Made by a program: the position numbers and the translations under genes. Shown here piece after piece: positions 52,798 to 61,897 of a stretch of 64,000 bases of DNA (positions are counted from its first letter, which is position 1; the number at the start of each line of letters is the position of its first letter). Under the pieces are notes generated by a model. That model searched no databases. It had not been told where the DNA came from and saw only the letters and a program-made list of their open reading frames with translations. This stretch comes from Streptococcus sp. NPS 308. GTDB lineage: Bacteria; Bacillota; Bacilli; Lactobacillales; Streptococcaceae. Where the stretch lies: the NCBI RefSeq assembly GCF_002355895.1, contig NZ_AP017652.1, forward strand, positions 1,397,001 to 1,461,000. Direction: 5' to 3'.

Positions 52798-53665
52798 AGA
52801 GAATATCTGGTAAAATCAACTGATAACAAAGGGTGAGATCCGTCAACTCCTTCAACTGAAGTCCTGTCAATTCTTCCCATTTATCAATCTTGTATTGGAG
52901 AGAATTGCGGTGCAGATAGAGTTGCTGGGCCGTTTTAGTTAAGACAGCACTGTTTTCCCAGAGAGAAAGAATGATCTCCTGAATCTGATCTTGGTCCAGA
53001 ATCAACTGACGAAGGTAGTCTTTGATAAATCTATGGTCAACCAGCCCTTCCCCAAGACTCCAGAGATAGAGCTGTGAAAAAGTATGAACCCCTTGATGAC
53101 CTTGACGCCACCATGCCTTAAACAAGTCCCGCTCTGCTTGGATTAAATCTGACAGAGCCTGATACCCAGTCTGTGACCAGACCTGCCCCAACATAATAGA
53201 CAGACGAAGACCAAAGTCATACTCCACTGCCTCAATCGTATCGGATAAGATTGAGCGAACAGAGCTGTATTTATCTTGCTGGAGAATAAAAACATAGTCC
53301 TGAACTCCGACCTGCAACACTGTCTGGCAGTTGGGAAAGAGAGTCTGCATCATATCCAGCCAAGAGGCTAGATTTTCCTGTTGGTAATAGGATAGATGGC
53401 AATAAACCAGTTGTATCTTTTTAAAAGTTTGAGGCGCCTGCCCCTTTCCCTCGATCAGATAGGAATACCAAGGATTGAGCGAACTAGCCTGCTCCTGCTG
53501 GGTTAAAAGGGCAATTAACTGCTTTTCACGTTCAGTGAGATTGGTCTCCTCCAGTAAAATCCACTGTTGAGAAGTCAGAGGAAGTGTAAGATATCCTAGC
53601 TTCTCTATCGGCTGATCTGAAATCTGAGCCTCAGGAAACCAGTCTAGTAATTCTTTTGCAAGCAT
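52796..53665 (-). CDS. PucR/CdaR-type helix-turn-helix regulator
   Basis: A 289-residue protein ending in the PucR C-terminal HTH: SVLTKTAQQLYLHRNSLQYK and IDKWEELTGLQL (near-consensus TAxxLxxHRNTLxYRLxRIxELTG), preceded by a GGDEF-like/CdaR-type middle region. It starts at MLAKELLDWF, 2 bases after the mrnC stop, behind GGAGGCG; ten extra in-frame residues upstream overlap mrnC. No target gene is evident, and it is the last gene of the long pnp-cysS run. The signal and regulon are unknown. Confidence 0.8.
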   Translation of the reverse strand: MLAKELLDWFPEAQISDQPIEKLGYLTLPLTSQQWILLEETNLTEREKQLIALLTQQEQASSLNPWYSYLIEGKGQAPQTFKKIQLVYCHLSYYQQENLASWLDMMQTLFPNCQTVLQVGVQDYVFILQQDKYSSVRSILSDTIEAVEYDFGLRLSIMLGQVWSQTGYQALSDLIQAERDLFKAWWRQGHQGVHTFSQLYLWSLGEGLVDHRFIKDYLRQLILDQDQIQEIILSLWENSAVLTKTAQQLYLHRNSLQYKIDKWEELTGLQLKELTDLTLCYQLILPDIL

Positions 53666-53667
53666 TT

Positions 53668-54054
53668 CTACGCCTCCACTTTTTGGATACACCACGAAAT
53701 CAAGGTCTCTAGACGCTCCATATTATCAGTCAGATGAAGATAACCCATGACCGCTTCAAAGCCAGTCGACATCCGATAAGTTACGACATCTGCATTTTTA
53801 GCCTTTGTGTGGCTATTGGTATTGCGCCCACGTTTATAGATTTCTTCTTCTTTTTCCGTTAAAACTTGCTCCTCCAGCATCAGGGAAATCAGGCGAGCCT
53901 GAGCCTTGGCCGAGACATACTTGGTCGCCTCTTGGTGAAGTTTATTGGGCTTGGTCATGCCTTTTAGGATGAGGTGACGGCGAATATACATAGAATACAC
54001 CGCATCTCCTTCAAAAGCTAGCGCAATCCCGTTAATGAGATTGACATCAATCAC
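53668..54054 (-). CDS. mrnC: Mini-ribonuclease III
   Basis: A 128-residue RNase III-like protein without a double-stranded-RNA-binding domain. The catalytic signature LAFEGDAVYSMYIRRHLI (about 12-29) and the second acidic patch EEEIYKRGRNT plus TGFEAVMGYLHL (about 99-110) match MrnC, which matures 23S rRNA. It starts with GTG and overlaps cysS by 8 bp, the usual cysS-mrnC arrangement of Firmicutes. Confidence 0.93.
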   Translation of the reverse strand: MIDVNLINGIALAFEGDAVYSMYIRRHLILKGMTKPNKLHQEATKYVSAKAQARLISLMLEEQVLTEKEEEIYKRGRNTNSHTKAKNADVVTYRMSTGFEAVMGYLHLTDNMERLETLISWCIQKVEA

Positions 54055-55390
54055 GTGTCCACCTCACTCCATCCTTGGTATCCAGTAGCTTAATTCCTTG
54101 AGCAGCTAATTGGTCACGGATTTGGTCTGCTGTTGCAAAGTCACGATTGGCACGCGCTTCTTGGCGTTTTTGAATCAAGGCTTCGATCTCTGCATTCAAA
54201 ACTTCCTCGACAAAGACAATACCAAAGACCTCTAACATAGCCGCAAGAGCTTCCTTGACACTTGCATCATAGTTGCCTGAATTGATCCATTTGGCCATTT
54301 CAAAAACAACTGTGATACCATTGGCAGCGTTAAAGTCCTCATCCATAGCCGCTACAAACTTATCTTTAAAGTCTTGTAACTCTAGAGCATCTACATTTCC
54401 AGTAAATGGTTGCTCGTAAGTGTTCTTTAGATACTTGAGATTTGTCTCGGCATCACGCACTGCTTTTTCCGTAAAGTTGATTGGTTTACGGTAATGCTGA
54501 GTGGCAAAGAAGAAACGAAGCACTTGTCCATCAATGGTTTTGAGGGCATCATGGACAGTGATAAAGTTGCCCAAGGACTTGGACATCTTGACATTGTCGA
54601 TATTGACAAAGCCATTGTGCATCCAGTAGTTGGCAAAAGTCTTACCTGTTTTAGCTTCTGACTGGGCAATTTCATTGGTATGATGCGGAAACTCCAGATC
54701 GGCTCCACCACCGTGGATATCAATGGTATCGCCCAAAATCTCTGTCGACATAACCGAACACTCGATATGCCAGCCTGGACGACCAGGTCCCCAAGGACTG
54801 TCCCAAGAAATCTCGCCTGATTTGGCAGATTTCCAGAGGGCAAAGTCTACAGGATTTTCCTTACGAGCTGTTTCTTCATCGGTACGACCTGAAGCACCTA
54901 GCTCCAAGTCTTCTAAGCTTTTATTAGCCAATTTAGCATAGTTGTGGGATTTTTCCACACGGAAGTAAACATCCCCTTGACTCTCGTAAGCATAACCTTT
55001 TTCAATCAAGTCAGCGACAAAACGAATGATGTCCTCCATAAACTCCACCACACGCGGATGGCGAGTCGCAGGTTTCACGCCCAAGGCCGTCACATCCTCA
55101 CGAAAGGCCGCGATGTACTTGTCCGCAACCTCCTGAGGTGTGATGCCTTCTTCCTTGGCGCGATTGATAATCTTATCATCTACATCTGTAAAATTGGAAA
55201 TATAATTGACCTCAAATCCCCGATACTCAAAATAGCGGCGAACAGTGTCAAAAGCTACTGTTGAGCGGGCATTGCCGACGTGGATATAGTTGTAGACCGT
55301 AGGCCCACAGACATACATCTTAACCTTACCGTCCTCGATTGGGACAAATTCTCGCAAATCACGAGACATGGTGTCGTAAATTTTAATCAT
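54047..55390 (-). CDS. cysS: Cysteinyl-tRNA synthetase
   Basis: A 447-residue class I synthetase. The zinc/HIGH region is MYVCGPTVYNYIHVGNARS (HVGN in place of HIGH), and KMSKSLGNF is the second ATP-binding signature; DFALWKS and the Cys/His ligands in GWHIECSVMS and HHTNEIAQSEA fit the family. The start at MIKIYDTM follows AGGGAG; a GTG three codons upstream overlaps the ribosome binding site. It lies between the DHFR-like gene and mrnC. Confidence 0.96.
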   Translation of the reverse strand: MIKIYDTMSRDLREFVPIEDGKVKMYVCGPTVYNYIHVGNARSTVAFDTVRRYFEYRGFEVNYISNFTDVDDKIINRAKEEGITPQEVADKYIAAFREDVTALGVKPATRHPRVVEFMEDIIRFVADLIEKGYAYESQGDVYFRVEKSHNYAKLANKSLEDLELGASGRTDEETARKENPVDFALWKSAKSGEISWDSPWGPGRPGWHIECSVMSTEILGDTIDIHGGGADLEFPHHTNEIAQSEAKTGKTFANYWMHNGFVNIDNVKMSKSLGNFITVHDALKTIDGQVLRFFFATQHYRKPINFTEKAVRDAETNLKYLKNTYEQPFTGNVDALELQDFKDKFVAAMDEDFNAANGITVVFEMAKWINSGNYDASVKEALAAMLEVFGIVFVEEVLNAEIEALIQKRQEARANRDFATADQIRDQLAAQGIKLLDTKDGVRWTRD

Positions 55391-55407
55391 GCGGTCCACT
55401 CCCTTCT

Positions 55408-55929
55408 TTATTTCTGACTTTTTCGGCTGAAAACCAGCTCTGCAAAAGGGCCAAATTGTCTGAGGCTATCCAGTTGGTAAAAGCTTTGCCCTTCCTCTTG
55501 GGTAAAGAGGGGAACCCCCTTTCCTAGGATAAGGGGCGCTATCTGAATAATGAGGTGGTCGAAAAGATCCGCATCCAAGAGCGGTCCTACCAAGGAATTA
55601 CCACCAATCACAAAGACATTTTTACCTTTGTCAATCTGGTGAACAAAGTCCACCACATCCCCAGCTACTGGCTGGTAATTGCTGACAGGCAGGTGCCTAT
55701 CATGCGTAAAGACATAGTTTTCCGTAGCTTGATAAAAACTTTCTACATCTTGCAAATCTTGGATTTCCTCAAAGGTACGCTTGCCCATGATGGTGATATC
55801 CATTTGCCTGTAAAAGTCATCATAGCCTGTATCCTCTACAGAACCAAGCTGATGCAGCCAGTCTATCCTGTGCTGGCTGTCTGCCAAGTAGCCATCCATG
55901 GTGATACAGCCGTAAAAATATACTGCCAT
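55408..55929 (-). CDS. Dihydrofolate reductase-like (RibD C-terminal) protein
   Basis: A 173-residue protein of the RibD-C/YwjB-like branch of the DHFR fold. CITMDGYLAD (about 8-17), IMGKRTFEEI (about 47-56) and VFVIGGNSLVGPLL (about 104-117) are the nucleotide-binding signatures. It is probably an NADPH-dependent reductase; a folate or pterin substrate is possible but unproven. It begins 67 bp inside the 3' end of the nucleoside phosphorylase gene, behind AGGAAAC, and ends 17 bp before cysS. Confidence 0.82.
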   Translation of the reverse strand: MAVYFYGCITMDGYLADSQHRIDWLHQLGSVEDTGYDDFYRQMDITIMGKRTFEEIQDLQDVESFYQATENYVFTHDRHLPVSNYQPVAGDVVDFVHQIDKGKNVFVIGGNSLVGPLLDADLFDHLIIQIAPLILGKGVPLFTQEEGQSFYQLDSLRQFGPFAELVFSRKSQK

Positions 55930-56720
55930 GCTTGTAGTTTCCTTTCTAGTTCCTTTGCTATTGTCAAAGCGATAGTGAAAAAAGTCATGGCATCAGCTGT
56001 CCGCTCTTCATGGCGGGCATCCCAGGTTCGGTTATGATGATCCACATAGTCAGCTGTGTAGAAGAACTGATAGACTTTACTCTTGCGAAATTGACTCCAA
56101 GCCATGATAGCAGAAGCTTCCATATCCACCACTTTGGCTCCAGCAGCCAAGCGACGCTTGACCTTATCAGGCGTTTCCCGATAAAAGGCATCAGTCGTCC
56201 AAGACTTGGTGCGGATATGCTCGATATTGTGCTTATCAAAAATGGCTTCAAGCTTAATCAACAGGGATTCGTCATAGGCGACTTCATCAGCTGGTGGGGC
56301 ATAGTGATAGCTAGTCCCTTCGTCTCGCAAAGCGGCCGCAGGCAGGATGATTTTATCAGCCTGAATATACTGATCTAGAACTCCACAAGAACCCAAAACA
56401 ATAAAGTTCTTAAATCCTCTGGCCTTGAGTTCTTCTAAGAAACCTACAACCATTGGGGCTCCAATAGTAGCCATAGAAACTGCTACCTTACTACCATCTT
56501 TTTCATAGATATACCATGGAAATCTACCATTTAGATTAGTTAGATAGCCAGCTTCATAAACACCTTCAAACTGCATTACTTGTTCAACGATTTCTCCATT
56601 AAAAGATAAAATAATCGTGTCACAGACTTCTCCACCATCACGAATACTTCGATCAGTTGGTTCGATAACCGCAGGTACATTTTCGAATTCTTCTAATAGC
56701 ATTTTTCTACTCTTTCTCAT
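55863..56720 (-). CDS. Nucleoside phosphorylase family protein
   Basis: A 285-residue protein of the PNP/UDP fold (uridine/purine nucleoside phosphorylase type). VSMATIGAPMVVGFLEEL (about 80-97), FIVLGSCGVLDQYI and VVDMEASAIMAWSQ (about 190-203, the Met-Glu ribose-binding motif) are visible. The start may be MRKSRKML (overlapping the GNAT gene by 14 bp) or the ATG at 56702; both have acceptable ribosome binding sites. The last 22 or so residues (LQAWQYIFTAV and following) are read from the start of the next gene, so the natural C-terminus may have been extended by stop loss. Confidence 0.83.
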   Translation of the reverse strand: MRKSRKMLLEEFENVPAVIEPTDRSIRDGGEVCDTIILSFNGEIVEQVMQFEGVYEAGYLTNLNGRFPWYIYEKDGSKVAVSMATIGAPMVVGFLEELKARGFKNFIVLGSCGVLDQYIQADKIILPAAALRDEGTSYHYAPPADEVAYDESLLIKLEAIFDKHNIEHIRTKSWTTDAFYRETPDKVKRRLAAGAKVVDMEASAIMAWSQFRKSKVYQFFYTADYVDHHNRTWDARHEERTADAMTFFTIALTIAKELERKLQAWQYIFTAVSPWMATWQTASTG

Positions 56721-57573
56721 TCAGATAAACCACCTGTGTCTGTTTGACAAAGCCGATTTTTTCATACAAGCGCTTGGCACCTACGTTGCCATCTTCCACG
56801 GCAATCTGAAATTCCTTATCATTTTGCTCAATTAGTTGGTTGATGAGGGATTTTGCTAAGTAGCTTCCATAGCCTTTTCCACGTTCAGGTTCCGATATTA
56901 CCAAACCATAGATGTAATTCGTATCGCTCGATAAATCAACCGTGCAAGTTCCAATAACCTGACCGTCTTTTAATAAAATATATAGGCGGCTTTCTGGATC
57001 TTTCAGAGCTTCAGCGACATATCTATCCACAACTTCTCTCGATTCATGTTCCTCTGAAAATGCCTGAAATTTTAACTGACTAATTTGATCTTGATACGAA
57101 CTATCTGCTAACAAAACTTCAAGATTGGAAACATTTGCTAACGGATAAGGTCTTCTATCCTTACCTAACCAGGTTTCTGTATCCTCGTCCTCGACCAATC
57201 CCCAGTTGCTGACAAAATCAGGATAACGGTCTAGAAAAATACGTTCTGTCTGAAAAGTGACTGAACGAATAGGGAAAGAAGCCGTTTCTTTCTCAAAACT
57301 AGTAAACAATGCACGCGCAATCCCCTGACGGCGATGATCTGGATGAACCAGTATCGTCACTTCCACATCTTGGTCATCTGCATAGACAGTTAATAAACCA
57401 ACAAGTTCGCCTTTTTCATAATAAAGGAAAAAGGCGGGCATGTTTGGGTCAAAATTAAGCATGTTAGAAAGATAGGGATCACGATAGGTACCGTCATAGT
57501 CTTGGCAACAGTTAATGAGTTTTTTCGCCTCAGATAACTCCTCTTGGCTTAACTTGTTTCTTGCTTGAATCAT
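56707..57573 (-). CDS. Tandem GNAT-domain acetyltransferase
   Basis: A 288-residue protein with two GNAT folds. The first (about 1-145) has the acetyl-CoA loop VHPDHRRQGIARALF; the second (about 150-288) has ISEPERGKGYGSYLAKSLI and the C-terminal RLYEKIGFVKQTQVVY. Tandem GNAT proteins resemble mycothiol-synthase-like enzymes in layout, but this organism is not expected to make mycothiol, and the substrate is unknown. It starts 11 bp after cysE and is part of the long pnp run. Confidence 0.85.
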   Translation of the reverse strand: MIQARNKLSQEELSEAKKLINCCQDYDGTYRDPYLSNMLNFDPNMPAFFLYYEKGELVGLLTVYADDQDVEVTILVHPDHRRQGIARALFTSFEKETASFPIRSVTFQTERIFLDRYPDFVSNWGLVEDEDTETWLGKDRRPYPLANVSNLEVLLADSSYQDQISQLKFQAFSEEHESREVVDRYVAEALKDPESRLYILLKDGQVIGTCTVDLSSDTNYIYGLVISEPERGKGYGSYLAKSLINQLIEQNDKEFQIAVEDGNVGAKRLYEKIGFVKQTQVVYLNEKE

Positions 57574-57584
57574 ATAGGTATCCT

Positions 57585-58202
57585 CTACAACCCCGACGAT
57601 CTGTGACTGGCTTCTCTAGCCTGCTCTAGTTTATTGACATAGTATTCTCGTTTTTCTTCGACTTCGTGGATCGTTGGTTCATCCTTCTGTCCATGAACAC
57701 GGACGATCTTGGCCGGAATACCGACAACTGTCACATCACTAGGTACGTCTGCCACGACTACTGCAGCAGCACCGACCTTGGCATTTTCACCGATCTCTAC
57801 CGGTCCGATGACTTGGGCATGGGCCGATATGAGAGCTCCTTTACGCACAGTCGGATGGCGTTTGCCAACATCCTTCCCTGTCCCACCAAGAGTAACCCCA
57901 TGATAGAGAAGAACGCCTTTTTCAACAATCGCTGTCTCTCCAATCACCAGGCCTGAACCATGGTCGATAAAAACACCTGAGTCAATCTGAGCACCTGGAT
58001 GGATCTCAATCTGAGTCCAGAAGCGCCAAAACTGACTGTGCATCCGAGCCAAGAGTTTAAAGCCATGCTTCCAGAGAAAATGTGAGAGACGGTGGGCAGC
58101 CAAGGCCTTGACACCTGGATAGGTCAGTAAAACCTCCAAAGTGGTGCGCGCCGCTGGATCATTTTCTTTTACGATATTAATGGTTTCGCGCCACCATCCC
58201 AT
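57585..58202 (-). CDS. cysE: Serine O-acetyltransferase
   Basis: A 205-residue enzyme catalysing acetyl-CoA plus L-serine to O-acetylserine, the first step of cysteine synthesis. The N-terminal helical domain (about 1-70) is followed by a left-handed beta-helix of hexapeptide repeats (about 70-180) with IDHGSGLVIGETA, LGGTGKDVGKRHPTV and GAAAVVVADVP. The catalytic Asp-His dyad lies in FIDHGSG. It lies 14 bp after pnp and upstream of cysS, linking cysteine supply and use in one transcript. Confidence 0.95.
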   Translation of the reverse strand: MGWWRETINIVKENDPAARTTLEVLLTYPGVKALAAHRLSHFLWKHGFKLLARMHSQFWRFWTQIEIHPGAQIDSGVFIDHGSGLVIGETAIVEKGVLLYHGVTLGGTGKDVGKRHPTVRKGALISAHAQVIGPVEIGENAKVGAAAVVVADVPSDVTVVGIPAKIVRVHGQKDEPTIHEVEEKREYYVNKLEQAREASHRSSGL

Positions 58203-58216
58203 ACATTTCTCCTTTC

Positions 58217-60430
58217 TTATTCTGAATCTTTTGGTTTATGTGTAAATTCTTTCTTCGGTTTGTGGTCCTTGTGATGACGTGGACGGTGAGGACGTTCAGA
58301 CTTTTCACCTTTTTCATCACGCTCTGGTTTTGGTGGACGAGGAAGAAGAGCCTTCATAGAAGCATCAACACGTCCTTTTTCATCAATCTTGATAACTTTG
58401 ACATCGACTTCGTCTCCAATAGCCACCAAGTCTTCGACATTATTGGTACGCGTCCAAGCCATTTCCGAAATGTGAACGAGGGCGTCTGTCTTGTCAAAGA
58501 GGTTAACAAAGGCACCAAATTTCTCGATACGAACAACCTTAGCATGGTATACTTCATCGACTTTAGCTTCACGAACCAAGCCAGCAATGATTTCTTTGGC
58601 ACGGTTAATGGCATCTTGGTCGCTAGAGTAGATAGAAACATTACCTTCTTCGTCGATATCAATCTTAACGCCTGTTTCAGCGATAATCTTGTCAATCGTT
58701 TCTCCACCTTTACCGATGACAATCTTAATCTTGTCCACATCAATCTTGATGGTATCAATTTTTGGAGCAGTTGGCGCCAATTCTGGACGAACTTCTGGAA
58801 TGGTTGCTTCAATCACATCAAGGATTTCAAAACGGGCTTTCTTAGCTTGAGCAAGGGCTTCTGTCAAGATTTCTGCAGTAATCCCTTGGATTTTGATATC
58901 CATTTGAAGGGCTGTAATCCCGTCACGAGTACCTGCAACCTTAAAGTCCATATCTCCAAAGTGATCTTCCAAACCTTGGATATCGGTTAAGACTGTGTAG
59001 TTATTTCCATCTGAGATGAGCCCCATGGCAATCCCTGCTACTGGCGCCTTGATTGGCACACCACCAGCCATAAGGGCAAGAGTTCCCGCACAGATAGAGG
59101 CTTGAGAAGAAGAACCATTTGATTCCAAGACTTCTGCTACCAGACGGATAGCGTATGGGAATTCTTCCAAGCTTGGCAAGACTTGAGCAAGAGCACGCTC
59201 ACCGAGAGCACCGTGACCGATTTCACGACGACCTGGCGCACCGTAACGACCTGTTTCCCCTACAGAGTATTGTGGGAAGTTATAGTGGTGCATAAAGCGT
59301 TTCTTGTACTCTGGATCCAAACCATCGATGATTTGAGTTTCTCCCATCGGAGCCAAAGTCAAGACTGAAAGGGCTTGAGTTTGTCCACGAGTGAAGAGAC
59401 CGGAACCGTGCACACGAGGAAGGAAGTCAACAACCGCATCCAAAGGACGGATTTCATCGACCTTACGACCATCAGGACGAACCTTGTCTTCTGTGATCAA
59501 ACGGCGCACTTCAGCATGTTCCATTTGTTCCAAGATTTCAGCCACATCACGCATGATACGGTCACATTCTTCATGGTCCGCATATTTTTCTTGGTAAACA
59601 GCAGTGACTTGGTCTTTGACTGCTTGAGTAGCAGCTTCACGAGCCAATTTTTCTTCTACTTGGACAGCTTTTTGGAGGTCGCTGTTGTAGGCTGCGATAA
59701 TTTCAGCTTGCAAATCAGCATCTACATGAAGCAATTCTACTTCTGCTTTTTCCTTACCAACTGCAGCAACGATTTCTTCTTGGAAGGCAATCAATTCTTT
59801 AACGGCTTCATGTCCTTTAAGAAGGGCTTCCAACATGATTTCTTCTGACAATTCTTTGGCACCAGACTCAACCATATTAATAGCGTGTTTGGTACCAGCT
59901 ACTGTCAATTCAAGAAGAGATTGCTCTGCTTGTTCTTGACTTGGGTTGATGATGATTTGGCCATCTACATAGCCCACTTGTACCCCAGCGATTGGTCCGT
60001 CAAATGGAATATCTGAGATAGAAAGCGCTAAAGATGAACCAAACATAGCCGCCATTGGTGCAGATGCATTTTCATCGTAAGAAAGGACAGTATTGATGAC
60101 TTGCACTTCATTACGGAAACCTTCCGCAAACATTGGACGGATTGGACGGTCGATCAAACGCGCTGTCAAAGTCGCGTCTGTTGAAGGACGTCCTTCACGT
60201 TTCATAAAGCCACCAGGAAACTTCCCAGCTGCATACATTTTTTCTTCGTAGTTGACTTGAAGTGGGAAGAAATCCCCAGTTGCCATCTTCTTAGACATAA
60301 CAGCAGCCGTCAAGACAGTTGACTCACCGTAACGCACCACAACAGAGCCATTTGCTTGCTTAGCAACCTGACCAGTCTCTACGATCAACTCACGACCCGC
60401 AAAAGTCGTTTGAAACACATGTTTTGTCAT
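58217..60430 (-). CDS. pnp: Polynucleotide phosphorylase
   Basis: A 737-residue 3'-5' exoribonuclease. Two RNase PH domains (about 10-240 and 310-550; [44 protein letters not shown]), a linking helical domain, KH (about 555-615; [12 protein letters not shown]) and S1 (about 620-690; [12 protein letters not shown]). A basic tail ([13 protein letters not shown]) follows. A longer frame adds 54 residues upstream, but these contain the promoter; [10 protein letters not shown] behind AAAGGGG is the accepted start. A -10 TATAAT (60455-60460) with TTGATT (60476-60481) lies just upstream. It heads the long operon running to the PucR-like gene. Confidence 0.96.
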   Translation of the reverse strand: MTKHVFQTTFAGRELIVETGQVAKQANGSVVVRYGESTVLTAAVMSKKMATGDFFPLQVNYEEKMYAAGKFPGGFMKREGRPSTDATLTARLIDRPIRPMFAEGFRNEVQVINTVLSYDENASAPMAAMFGSSLALSISDIPFDGPIAGVQVGYVDGQIIINPSQEQAEQSLLELTVAGTKHAINMVESGAKELSEEIMLEALLKGHEAVKELIAFQEEIVAAVGKEKAEVELLHVDADLQAEIIAAYNSDLQKAVQVEEKLAREAATQAVKDQVTAVYQEKYADHEECDRIMRDVAEILEQMEHAEVRRLITEDKVRPDGRKVDEIRPLDAVVDFLPRVHGSGLFTRGQTQALSVLTLAPMGETQIIDGLDPEYKKRFMHHYNFPQYSVGETGRYGAPGRREIGHGALGERALAQVLPSLEEFPYAIRLVAEVLESNGSSSQASICAGTLALMAGGVPIKAPVAGIAMGLISDGNNYTVLTDIQGLEDHFGDMDFKVAGTRDGITALQMDIKIQGITAEILTEALAQAKKARFEILDVIEATIPEVRPELAPTAPKIDTIKIDVDKIKIVIGKGGETIDKIIAETGVKIDIDEEGNVSIYSSDQDAINRAKEIIAGLVREAKVDEVYHAKVVRIEKFGAFVNLFDKTDALVHISEMAWTRTNNVEDLVAIGDEVDVKVIKIDEKGRVDASMKALLPRPPKPERDEKGEKSERPHRPRHHKDHKPKKEFTHKPKDSE

Positions 60431-60454
60431 TTTAATCCCCTTTGGATTGATAAA

Positions 60455-60481
60455 ATTATACGCCTTGCCTACAAAAATCAA
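60455..60481 (-). promoter_or_regulatory. Probable pnp promoter
   Basis: Minus strand TTGATT (60476-60481), a short 15-bp spacer, TATAAT (60455-60460), about 25 bp ahead of the ATG. Confidence 0.55.
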
Positions 60482-60489
60482 GATATTTT

Positions 60490-60920
60490 GGACGGTTCGG
60501 CTTGCCGAACATTTCTGTAGAAAAATAGGAAGGTGACGTCGCACTCGATGAGTGCAAGGAAGCTTATCTTTTTTCCTAAGAAATGAGGCCAAAATTCAAT
60601 TAAGAATTTTTTTGATATTTCACTGACACAGTGCGGACAGGAGCAACTTCCTTCGGAATTTCATCCCTAATTTTTAAGCCTGAAGTCTCAAAAATTCCGT
60701 CCTAGAAAATAACAGAGTTATTCTCTAGGATACCACTATAGCGTGAAATATCTTTTAAATACTCACTCCGTTCGTATTTTTTGAGACACCTATTATCATA
60801 TTTTATTTAAAAAATAATCCACTTTAAACAAACTTCTACAACCTAAATACCCTCATCTTTGTATCAAGTACGTACAGAGTCTATTTTATCATATTTTTCT
60901 TAAAAAGTACGGTCTTTTCT
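60490..60920. repeat. Gene-free block of nested inverted repeats between metF and pnp
   Basis: Several hairpins follow one another: GTTCGG-CTTG-CCGAAC (60495-60510), GCACTC-GAT-GAGTGC (60541-60555), CGGAATTT/AAATTCCG (60654-60661 and 60692-60699), and TCCTAGAAAATAAC-AGA-GTTATTCTCTAGGA (60700-60730). GATATTTCAC (60614-60623) and GTGAAATATC (60743-60752) enclose the middle, and GTCTCAAAAA/TTTTTGAGAC pair across about 60685-60787. No gene is credible here. It looks like a MITE-like element or a structured RNA. Confidence 0.6.
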
Positions 60921-60921
60921 A

Positions 60922-60962
60922 TAAAAAAGGAACCATTCTGCTATGAAAAGAAGAATGGTTTG
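60922..60962 (-). terminator. Terminator of metE-metF
   Basis: On the minus strand AACCATTCT pairs with AGAATGGTT (60952-60960 and 60931-60939), followed by CCTTTTTTA. Confidence 0.85.
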
Positions 60963-60974
60963 CTTTTGATTATT

Positions 60975-61835
60975 TTAAGGTTGGTGATTGAACAAGGCAT
61001 GGGTTGCTTGGTGAATATATTGAGCAGTGTCTGCGTTGTTCATGGTGTAGAGATGCACGCCTGCTACATCTTGCGTTACCAAGTCCACGATTTGGTCTAC
61101 TGCATAGGCAAGTCCTGCTGCTCTGAGTGACTCAGGGTCATTCTCATACTTGTCTAAGATGGCTTTAAACTTACGTGGGAGATGGATATTCTCACAAGTC
61201 TTCAAGAGACGAAGAGCTTGGTTACGATTGAGGATTGGCATGATACCTGCATGAATAGGAACATCAATCCCTGCCAAGGTACACTTGTCTTGGAAATCGT
61301 AGAAACGCTCATTGTCAAAGAATAGCTGAGTAACAAGACTTGAACAGCCTGCATCCACTTTTTTCTTGAGATTTTGGATATCTGAGATTTGGTTTGGCGA
61401 ATCCGGGTGCCCTTCTGGGTAACAAGCTCCAACAATATCAAAATGCGGTGCCTGTTCAGTGATAAACTCAATCAAGTCAGTCGCGTAACGGAAATCCTTC
61501 TGTGGCTCAACACCTGGAATGATATCCCCACGAAGAGCCAAGATTTTCTGAACACCAACTTTATCCAAATCCGCAATGGTCTCAGCCACCTTATCCTTAG
61601 TCAAATAGATAGCTGGCAAGTGAGCAATGGTTGGGATCTCCAAATCATTTTGGATATAGTCTGCCAAACGAACCGTCGTCTCTTTGATATTAAATTTATT
61701 ATTACTAGCAGTCACACTGATGAAGTGTGGTGCCAAGCCCTGCATGTCTTTCAGGGCTGCAATAATTTTGTCATTGCCTACTTCTGGGTTTGGAGGGAAA
61801 ACTTCAAATGAGAGGGACGGTGTTTGACGTGACAT
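60975..61835 (-). CDS. metF: 5,10-methylenetetrahydrofolate reductase
   Basis: A 286-residue flavoprotein that makes 5-methyl-THF for methionine synthesis. SFEVFPPN at the N-terminus carries the catalytic Glu; TASNNKFNIKETTVRLA, ILALRGDI and GACYPEGHPDS match the family, as does VTQLFFDNERF. It lies 62 bp after metE, so MetF supplies the methyl donor that MetE consumes. A terminator follows. Confidence 0.95.
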   Translation of the reverse strand: MSRQTPSLSFEVFPPNPEVGNDKIIAALKDMQGLAPHFISVTASNNKFNIKETTVRLADYIQNDLEIPTIAHLPAIYLTKDKVAETIADLDKVGVQKILALRGDIIPGVEPQKDFRYATDLIEFITEQAPHFDIVGACYPEGHPDSPNQISDIQNLKKKVDAGCSSLVTQLFFDNERFYDFQDKCTLAGIDVPIHAGIMPILNRNQALRLLKTCENIHLPRKFKAILDKYENDPESLRAAGLAYAVDQIVDLVTQDVAGVHLYTMNNADTAQYIHQATHALFNHQP

Positions 61836-61897
61836 ATGTATGAACCTTTTCTAGTTGATTTCTTACTGATCAACCGTGTAGAGAGAACTGTCTTTTC

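Noticed and set aside
58238..58990. A 250-codon plus-strand frame opposite pnp
   Set aside because: Antisense shadow of pnp; the composition (Phe/Asn/Asp-rich) is that of reversed codons.
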